DNA from: Persicaria tinctoria
Taxonomy: Eukaryota > Streptophyta > Magnoliopsida > Caryophyllales > Polygonaceae
Assembly (NCBI GenBank): GCA_037127255.1
Contig: JBANSL010000018.1
Span: 17,395,175-17,459,174 of the forward strand
Direction: 5' to 3'
Length of the DNA stretch: 64,000 nt
The position numbers and the translations under genes were made by a program. Under the pieces are notes generated by a model. It was given only the letters and a program-made list of their open reading frames with translations, was not told the DNA's origin and searched no databases. Positions within the stretch are counted from its first letter, which is position 1; every line of letters starts with the position of its first letter. Shown here in pieces: positions 59,301-64,000 of this stretch.

Positions 59301-62085
59301 AACGATGTAGTGCTCAAATCCAAACAGCAACTCACCAAGTGGAAGGCGTCGAGCCTCTCGGCCGAAGGTCGAAAGGTTCTTATCAAATCTAATCTGTGCG
59401 CCAAACCGATTTTTCTCATGCAAGCATTTTTACTACCATCTCACATTCACCACGAACTCGACAAGGTTTACAGACAATTCTTCTGGAACAGAAGTTCTAA
59501 AGCCCCTCCGTTGATCAGTTGGGACAAAATCTGTGCTGACACCTTGAAAGGAGGATTGGGTATTCACAAAGCTGAAACAATGAACATTGCATTACAAATG
59601 AAACTGTTATGGAAAATCATGTCCGAACCGGACAATATATGGGTTCGCCTAATCTCCCAAAAATATCTTAAGGAACAGGACGTCCTAAACTACCAAACGA
59701 AAAGTAACACTTCTTGGCAGTGGAGACGCCTGATGTCTATCCGACAACAATTTCAGAACGCCCTTCATTGGTCTGTTGGAGATGGGAAGTCCATTGACTT
59801 CTGGTCTCAGAGATGGGCCTTCGCCGAGCCGTTGGTTTGCAGGGTCCTACAACCGATCCCAAATGAGCTTTCAAGCCTAAAAGTTTCCCACTTCATCAAC
59901 CAAAATCTGCAGTGGAATAAGAACTTGCTCCTCTCAAGTTTAACAAACATCCTTTCAATGGATGACATCAACCATCTTCTTGGCATCATCCTGCCAAATA
60001 ATCCTATGAAGGATCGTATGTATTGGGGGCCGAGCACTAATGGGTGGTTCTCGACTAGTTCGGCAAACACCATGCTGTCAGCCAACAAGGGGTCCCAAGA
60101 CTTTGATTGTGGTTGGATCTGGAACCTAGATGTTCCGCCTAAGGTTCGTCATTTTCTCTGGAAAATCTCTCGCGACGGCCTTCCGACATCGGAACGCCTA
60201 CAGAAGTCCCACGTTTCTGTACCATCTGGGTGCCATTTTTGTGATATCACAAACGAATCAGACAAACACATGTTTCTTCAATGCCCAGTTACTTGCAGCC
60301 TACTAAGGACTCTCCGCATCCGTTGTCCGAGCTTATCTCAGCTCGCCGTTAATTCGGGCTCTACCTTTCCCCTAAACCAAGTTCTGCTGGCGGTGGGCAA
60401 GAAACATTTCGGCCCTCTGGCCTGTGCTTGGTGGACTACCTGGTTCTTTAGGAACCAACTGGCTTTTGACCATACGACCAAAGTATCTATTACTGAAATG
60501 GTAATCTTCTATACAACCTTTACCCAATGTTGGAAACAGTCGAAGGTCCTTGAGGACGAGTCGTCCTCGGGGACCTCTCTTCTGCCGAAGCCGAACATCC
60601 CCTCTCGTTATGCTCGTCGCCATCCCTCTGTTTCGGCTAGGGGTATGGGCCAGATCCGGTCGGGGCATTGGGACAAACCGTCGATGGATTGCTACAAACT
60701 TAATTTTGACGGATCTGTGAGACAGGGGGTTTCGTCTTCCTACGGCTTCGTTATTAGGGACTGGTGTGGCAGGGTTGTGGCCATGGGCAGAGACACGTGC
60801 ATCAACGTCTCGGTCGCCTTTGCTGAAAATCTCGGCCTAAAGATGGGGATTCTTCGGGCTAAACAGCTGAATATTCGTAACCTTCTAATCGAGGGTGATA
60901 ACCTTCTGGTTATTAAGGCTCTGCTAGGGGTGTGGAAATGCCCCTGGAATATCGAGCTACTTCAATCTGATATTCTCTTAGATACTTCGTCCTTCTCTTA
61001 TGTAGCTATTCGTCATATTTTCAGGGAATCGAATGCAGTGGCTGACTATCTCGCGCGCAGTGCACATGCTTCCCCTGCCGACGACAGTTACGACGACGAT
61101 CCAGAGCTCGGTGCTCTCATCCGCAAGGATGCGCTAGGAAGGAATTCGGCTGCGGCCGACCCGACCTAATTTTTATATTGCGTCAAAAAAAAAAAAAAAA
61201 AAAAAGGTCCCCCGAAACAAACCCAACAGGAACATCTGATGCCACCTATTACTCCGATTGAACAAAAATATAAACACATGCTTAGCCTCCTTTTGCATCG
61301 GAAAACTACCACTTGTTTTTGTTGTTTTAAAAACGCTTTTCCTCCTCCAAATCCGCTAATGCAGTTGGCGTTGCTAGAAAACCATAATTGGTTTACACAT
61401 ATTAAACAAATCGCCGCGCAGTAGATATGTTTAAAAATGATCAATTCCATTTCCACGAATCAGAAAACAAAGCCATCCGTATCTGTCCACTCCTTTCCCC
61501 TTCCTACCTAACAGCATTACACCAAATCTATACTAGAACATGCCGATTGTGGATTCCTCGATTCCAAAAAATATAGTACTGTGCAGTGATCAACAAGCAG
61601 AAGACCTAATTTCTAAGCTAGAGATGCAAAAGAATTAACAAGCAGCCACAAGTTTTCATCGGCGAGGGTTAACTAACCTGAGCCTCAATCAGAGGCAGAG
61701 CAAGATCAGCCGACTTAGAAGTAGTGAAAGCATCGAACTCATCTTCCAGCTTCTGCTGAGCCTCTCCGGATCCACCATCGGCGGTCGAATCGACGCAGCC
61801 CCAATCGGCTCCGTACAATACAGAAGTAGGCCGGACGTGGAGGAGCACGACCGCGTCCCCGGGCCTCAGATAATGATCGACGGCCCACTTAACAGCGTAT
61901 GCACTCTCGTCGCTCAGATCCACCGCGATGGCGATCTTACGAGCCGCTCCGGCCGTCGGAGTATCGACCCCGACTGGCGTGGCCGCGGCGGAGGACACGC
62001 GAGGGGAGGAGGTCGCTCGGACCTTGATCGGAGGAACCTCGGGGTAGATTTCGGCAGCGCCGGGGAAGTTTTGCTGGTGGCTCAT
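53352..62085 (-). CDS. Universal stress protein A-like protein (PHOS32/PHOS34 type)
   Basis: Exon 1 (62085-61678) encodes 136 residues starting MSHQQNFPGAAEIYP, with the first half of the USP fold: KIAIAVDLSDESAYAVKWAV and GDAVVLLHVRPTSVLYGADWG. Exon 2 (53669 onward) encodes VPYKIHIVKDHDMKERLCLE and the nucleotide-binding signature GSRGFGATRRGGNGRLGSVS followed by CPVVVVRYP. The acidic tail ends DERKG at TAG 53352-53354, for about 241 residues, close to Arabidopsis PHOS32. A donor at 53355-53356 (AAAG-GTTAGC) may instead splice to a further exon. Intron 1 is 8.0 kb because a complete 7.1-kb LINE lies in it in the opposite orientation; splice sites are intact. The family binds ATP-type ligands in the cytosol, and PHOS32/34 are phosphorylated after elicitor treatment. 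The promoter has a TATA box and three site II motifs. Confidence 0.92.
53872..53975. repeat. About 25-bp tandem repeat in the stress-protein intron
   Basis: Four units around TATCGAGAGCTTGAGAACGG, the first two diverged, lie in intron 1 about 140 bp from the LINE insertion site. Confidence 0.85.
54127..56967 (+). CDS. LINE ORF1, 946 codons, hydrophobic and unfamiliar
   Basis: Uninterrupted ORF beginning 15 bp from the element's 5' end; its TGA overlaps the ORF2 ATG (ATGA at 56964-56967). The first 60 residues are Pro-rich (RPPNPNPSDHRS). The rest is dominated by Leu, Phe, Trp, Tyr, Cys and Ser, with many stretches that look membrane-like (HLILFYFVYSIVTLPGVLTF; LGLSFL-type blocks). I see no RNA-recognition fold, CCHC knuckle or coiled coil, the usual parts of plant L1 ORF1. 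Other forward frames of the same stretch are closed within about 145 codons, so openness is not explained by composition alone. Its function is unknown. It may be a structural protein of a new kind, or a frame kept free of stops to deliver ribosomes to ORF2. Confidence 0.7.
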   Translation: MFPNPNEERAPTRPSFSPLQANRPPNPNPSDHRSAHLQPPKDCPSATPTCSAHRPPCPFALVFLEPTCSIPVHGGIYLRKVSRWAVVALEFFHSRRDPSSGWANRPFDWAFLWDGTVWWWPDGRRRFGLWYGWLLGPSLYLPVSSLSLLASLISSICEGWWLLGWSKPVALIPSVHSCSKVPSPLLLPLMRPVSLLSLPYKHSTIPVAYQQITYLSLKQGLWEYTSLQTNFQFTLNYSMLFGFLFCSQVISTRYLSILIFVSPLPISTAHLPLVRLYRYRTDIIYPKGYNWDHNPTLISANFPNHLVYSVDFNHLGIHNLFYTVNFISGVFYLIVFSTDILTLFCQTTRFLRVVFVWWALRWPRILYQSLFWVQHHSLVLAAAGLSVPLCRLLFACGCVPLFRFHSVASSVDHPHQQFQQSVTTTCLYKDYQFTQNNCYRFSISLTPTGPYVFYFAVRQPLWVHCHFDYVCRHPPGSYHVLMYTTHLILFYFVYSIVTLPGVLTFLVCLELILFFTRYWFEVQSWDSEAIPACILTNLQLIFVYGFVWVSILQILPIPFICCYLPNGLRYTRGSSFFLINCVAFIKLLLSIHQSFKITLLLSQPFLRTCSLIGLSFLISYLICFQPAGSASCLKIHRLNRLSSLQDLLILRRWFVVMKGPLVFRFHVPGTAVWCLPGRLLLLQLAGASFALELLRFVSVPVDSFCCGVLVHLAFACCCSARCSLLASTGSLRRFAGLCLSVPVGWRRLGALLGAVFGHTLLLLAVFPRLRYGLRCCCYSEFCCGMSFLLIQEWCTNLDSQSLTLYFGLNLVCYQQIYITNCITTLIPNDNNHWLLSHSSSLSLGLYICFDQSTLYTMSFYIISSLFSCVPPYECITNYFDPILLLLYSSPMFPMPLVLHIVVCSSWPVTVGLLITNWSLTPLPIKCYRLIQNQQIHEPTDTKNSFP
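56964..61169 (+). CDS. LINE ORF2 polyprotein: endonuclease, reverse transcriptase, zf-RVT, RNase H
   Basis: 1401 residues, no interruption. Endonuclease at about 1-235: MNICTWNSCGIRSRNFW, LLETKTDK, CIMGDFNDI, TRSDHAPI. Reverse transcriptase at about 450-720: DKAPGPDGFSAGFYQKFW, KLDMEKAYDRVEW, GLRQGDPLSPFLF, and FADDILIF with the catalytic Asp pair at about 694-697. zf-RVT at about 1030-1110: WKISRDGLPTSERL, CHFCDITNESDKHMFLQC. RNase H at about 1245-1370: LNFDGSVRQG, AENLGLKMG, EGDNLLV, NAVADYLA, with all four acidic positions present. The protein nicks target DNA and copies its own RNA there. The C-terminal RNase H is found in many plant L1-type LINEs. The start ATG overlaps the ORF1 stop. 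Confidence 0.97.
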   Translation: MNICTWNSCGIRSRNFWTNVDIFCKNNHINVLALLETKTDKVPSDICWRKCGFTNIAFDPAAGFSGGICLLWKCLPSSQGSFDLISVNNRFIHFNYSDFISHTKVAILVIYAPPDEARKGPFWETIDLYIQNLLIPYCIMGDFNDICSPSEKMGGVCPPNGRFARLIDLKNKFSLHEVPSFGGRFTWKRKKHGIDYCFERLDRLLIHTEVLTIFDSLRTQIHPFTRSDHAPISTDFSRNVKPKNRPFKFELAWANRPDYNNLVSQAWRLDSSGSFMYRLFQKMKLLKRLSKEWHKKTFLNINNQIQTTDQKLLQLQSSLMSDYNNNDIKLLKQLLNKRERMLDFHRRYWSQRAKVKHAKLNDSNSGYFHKIASSKRGRKIIKSLTLPGGAVADDFHIIQQEFETDFKSRFRSSTRSDLDTTRDLRVIPSQVTQAENDMLTAPVSNAEIKTAVFSMSPDKAPGPDGFSAGFYQKFWSTVGPSVTKAVKAFFSSGTLLRQSNHTFITLLPKRDDPTTVSHYRPISLCSTIYKIIAKVITARLTKIFEKLIHPLQGAFTKGRSIQDNILIAHEAFHSFKLKRGKSGLLALKLDMEKAYDRVEWSFLFKVLSKFGFNDKFICWIRECVTTVSYSVLVNDEPTTLIEPTRGLRQGDPLSPFLFILASEVLARTLEHESSVNKDLGIVFGKPGIKIPFLAFADDILIFCKASQSACSSVLTILDRFCLISGQKVNLHKSSFQASSNTTPAAISATIAVLGIPQANNFDKYLGCPIVNGRTNKDTFNDVVLKSKQQLTKWKASSLSAEGRKVLIKSNLCAKPIFLMQAFLLPSHIHHELDKVYRQFFWNRSSKAPPLISWDKICADTLKGGLGIHKAETMNIALQMKLLWKIMSEPDNIWVRLISQKYLKEQDVLNYQTKSNTSWQWRRLMSIRQQFQNALHWSVGDGKSIDFWSQRWAFAEPLVCRVLQPIPNELSSLKVSHFINQNLQWNKNLLLSSLTNILSMDDINHLLGIILPNNPMKDRMYWGPSTNGWFSTSSANTMLSANKGSQDFDCGWIWNLDVPPKVRHFLWKISRDGLPTSERLQKSHVSVPSGCHFCDITNESDKHMFLQCPVTCSLLRTLRIRCPSLSQLAVNSGSTFPLNQVLLAVGKKHFGPLACAWWTTWFFRNQLAFDHTTKVSITEMVIFYTTFTQCWKQSKVLEDESSSGTSLLPKPNIPSRYARRHPSVSARGMGQIRSGHWDKPSMDCYKLNFDGSVRQGVSSSYGFVIRDWCGRVVAMGRDTCINVSVAFAENLGLKMGILRAKQLNIRNLLIEGDNLLVIKALLGVWKCPWNIELLQSDILLDTSSFSYVAIRHIFRESNAVADYLARSAHASPADDSYDDDPELGALIRKDALGRNSAAADPT

Positions 62086-62159
62086 CGCCGGAGAATTTCT
62101 TAGTCAGAGAGAGTGTTTTGCGTTGTTCGGGGGAGGTTACTTTGTGAAACAGGGAGTTG

Positions 62160-62215
62160 GGGGTTATATAGTGGAGTGGGCCGATGAATGGGCCGGGTCG
62201 GAGTTTATATGGGCC
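62160..62215 (-). promoter_or_regulatory. Core promoter of the stress-protein gene
   Basis: On the minus strand a TATA box (TATATAAC) lies at about 62163-62170, 80 bp before the start codon, with three site II motifs (TGGGCC on the plus strand at 62177-62182, 62189-62194 and 62210-62215) behind it. A Mutator-like element begins 50 bp further upstream. Confidence 0.7.
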
Positions 62216-62265
62216 TTACGTTAATACTGAAGTCCATATGATTGAATTTGTGTGGATTAACTTTG

Positions 62266-63160
62266 GGCCAAATTGCAGAAAACCACCCCTTAAATAGACC
62301 CATTTGCAACAAACCACCCTTTAAATCCATATTTTCAGGAAACCGCCCATTAAAAGCTATTTGTTAGCAAAGTCACACCCACCCCTAGTTTCCATCCATA
62401 ATATGTTAAATACTTGCAATTACCATTATGCCCCCTATACAAAATCACAACCTTTCCACTTCCTGAGCGATTAGTTGGGTTGAAGCGCCTCCGGCGACGC
62501 GACCTGGCCGCTTGTCGCCGTTGTCGGAATGGGAAAGAAGAAGAGGACAACTCCTGGGAGAAGCATCGTGGTGGGGAGGAACTCGATATATTCATCTCCG
62601 GTCAACTCGCGTTGGGTTAGCGACAAGGTTCCGTCATGGAGATTGATTCAAATTTGGGGCTTTCTGATTTGGGGAGCTATAATCTGCAACGTCCCTCCCT
62701 GAAATCAAAGGAGATCGTGAATGGCGAGGGAAGGGAAGAAGAAGGAAGAGTGGTGATGAGAGGAGCCAACAATGGTGGCTTGACAACTCTGGCTGAACAA
62801 AGTGCGGACCGTCGAGAGGATGTTCTTGAGACGGCAAGCTGTAATATCGGGGCTCCTTGGTGGCCCTAGATCTGATGGGCAATGAATCCAATGAGTGGTG
62901 TTGGAGGCACATATCGGTGAGATGCAGTAAGAAAGAAAGTTGGAGGGGGAGAAGGAAGGTTGATATTTTGTATTTAATTAATGAACTTCTATTGGTAAAA
63001 TACAATTCATACTAGTAATTGCGAGAATCTAACGGAAAGTTGAGTGGGTGTGACTTTGCTAACAAATAGCTTTTAATGGGTGGTTTCCTGGAAATATGGA
63101 TTTAAAAGGTGGTTTGTTGCAAATGGGTCTATTTAAGGGGTGATTTTTTGCAATTTGGCC
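62266..63160. mobile_element. Mutator-like non-autonomous element with about 115-bp terminal inverted repeats
   Basis: A perfect 9-bp target duplication TTAACTTTG (62257-62265, 63161-63169). The ends read inward as GGCCAAATTGCA on both sides and stay matched over about 115 bp (CCCATTTGCAACAAACCACC, GCTATTTGTTAGCAAAGTCA). The central 400 bp are GC-richer with short open frames and no recognised domain, and could be captured genomic DNA. The position directly upstream of the stress-gene promoter means it may contribute distal regulatory sequence. Confidence 0.93.
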
Positions 63161-63231
63161 TTAACTTTGATCAAAGGTCCACCGGCACATTACGATAGAC
63201 GTCTACTAATAAAAAGTAAATTAAATACTGA

Positions 63232-64000
63232 ACATAGGTAAATACCACTTTTTAAAAAATCTTTGCAAAAATGCCAGCAATTTGGGAAAAATTGCAAAAA
63301 TGCCAGAATTCTCCCAAATTTGCACAAATGTGCAAGTCAAAACCCCCCCAATACCGGCTATCTCATGTAATTTTGGCCAAAAAAAAAAGAAAAATAAAGT
63401 AGGGGTATCATGGCTAGTAGGAGAGAGAGAGGCTGGGAAGGAGAAATTAGAGGCGGAGGAGAGAGAAACTGAGAAAAGGAAGATGACGAGGATGAACGAG
63501 GAAGGTGAAGGGGACGAAGAGGATGAACGAGGAAGACGGCGCCATCGCCAAAGAAGACGACGACACTGGCGCAGACGACGTGGAAGAAGACGACGACGTC
63601 GGAGGAATCGCCGACGGGTCATACGTTATCAGATGGCGGCCCCAGGGTGAGGTCGGCGGCGGCGGCGGTGGAAGGCCGGCCCCAGGGTGAGGCCGGCGGC
63701 GGTGGAAGGCGTGGGCGCCACTTGCTCTCTCGCTCTCTACTTCATCCTCTTCATCCCGGTTCTCTCTTACCTGCCGCTTGCTCTCTCGCTCTCAATCTCT
63801 CTCAATCTATGTCTCTCTCGCTCTGACTCTCGCTCTCTCGCTCCCAATTTCTCATTCTCGCTCTCAATTTCGCTCTCTCGCTCCCAATTTCTCAATTTCG
63901 CTCTCCATTTCTCAATTTCGCTCTCCCGCTCTCAATCTCTCCTATTCGCAATGGCCGGTGGAAGGCGTGGTGGATGCCAGGAAGGCCGTGGCACTGGCGG
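63232..64000 (+). mobile_element. Left end of another Mutator-like element, cut by the window edge
   Basis: 63232-63375 is the inverted counterpart of 9430-9590: AATACCACTTTTT, TTTGCAAAAATGCCAG blocks, TCTCCCAAATTTGCA, then an oligo-C tract. Inside follow a GA-rich stretch (63420-63480), acidic repeat-rich sequence, a tandem GGCCCCAGGGTGAGG duplication (63645, 63680) and CT-rich sequence (63720-63935). The layout resembles the 5' side of the Ulp1-bearing element, but no Ulp1 or DUF1985 coding is seen before the window ends. Confidence 0.5.

Larger units (their letters stand above)
54112..61203 (+). mobile_element. Complete L1-clade LINE, apparently young
   Basis: Bounded by a perfect 17-bp target-site duplication AAGGTCCCCCGAAACAA (54095-54111 and 61204-61220), with a poly(A) tail before the right copy. 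Length is 7.09 kb. Both ORFs are open throughout (54127-56967, 56964-61169). The perfect duplication and intact ORFs suggest a recent insertion that may be autonomous. Only 15 bp precede the ORF1 start codon. It lies antisense in intron 1 of the stress-protein gene. Confidence 0.95.

Overview
This is a 64-kb piece of a plant nuclear genome, most likely a eudicot. It has intron-bearing plant genes (uL2/RPL8, a BBX28/29-type B-box protein, a PHOS32/34-type universal stress protein), a gene fragment of the HAC1 (CBP-type) histone acetyltransferase family, and a dense, nested load of plant transposable elements. Only three genes look intact: RPL8 (14.4-15.8 kb, +), the B-box gene (48.3-49.1 kb, +) and the universal stress protein gene (53.4-62.1 kb, -). 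The remainder is mobile DNA, decayed gene copies or featureless AT-rich sequence.

Layout. 1-9.6 kb: two tandem minus-strand DUF1985 + Ulp1-protease genes of the kind carried by Mutator-like elements. Both are broken, and their introns and flanks carry TGTCAC motifs phased at 22 bp. 9.67-10.76 kb: an hAT-type element with a second hAT-type element nested inside. 12-14.2 kb: small MITEs and a bare poly(A) insertion. 14.26-15.8 kb: RPL8 with its promoter. 16.3-24.1 kb and 40.9-43.9 kb: two direct copies of a segment carrying the 5' end of a HAC1-like gene. Copy A holds four insertions (an 8/9-bp-TSD MITE, a Tourist-like MITE, a TRIM with an hAT MITE and a Helitron inside it, and a long-TIR Mutator-like element). 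All four are absent from copy B, which therefore shows the empty sites. 24.35-40.56 kb: an old minus-strand LINE, recovered by its matching target-site duplications, split by a 7.5-kb Copia element and a 2.95-kb solo LTR. 45.6-46.2 kb: a leucine-rich-repeat receptor fragment between inverted repeats. 48.3-49.1 kb: B-box gene. 53.4-62.1 kb: PHOS-like stress gene whose first intron contains a complete, apparently young 7.1-kb LINE in antisense orientation. 62.27-63.16 kb: a Mutator-like non-autonomous element directly upstream of the stress gene promoter. 63.2-64 kb: the start of another element sharing terminal sequence with the one ending near 9.6 kb.

The most unusual signals are: (1) the 22-bp-phased TGTCAC arrays confined largely to the non-coding parts of the Ulp1-type genes; (2) the intact LINE, whose first ORF is 946 codons long, hydrophobic, unlike a usual plant LINE ORF1, and overlaps ORF2 in an ATGA stop-start; (3) the duplicated HAC1 segment, which acts as a natural before/after record of insertions. 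The B-box / PHOS pairing matches the gene pairing I recall in Arabidopsis and probably marks the ancestral gene order.
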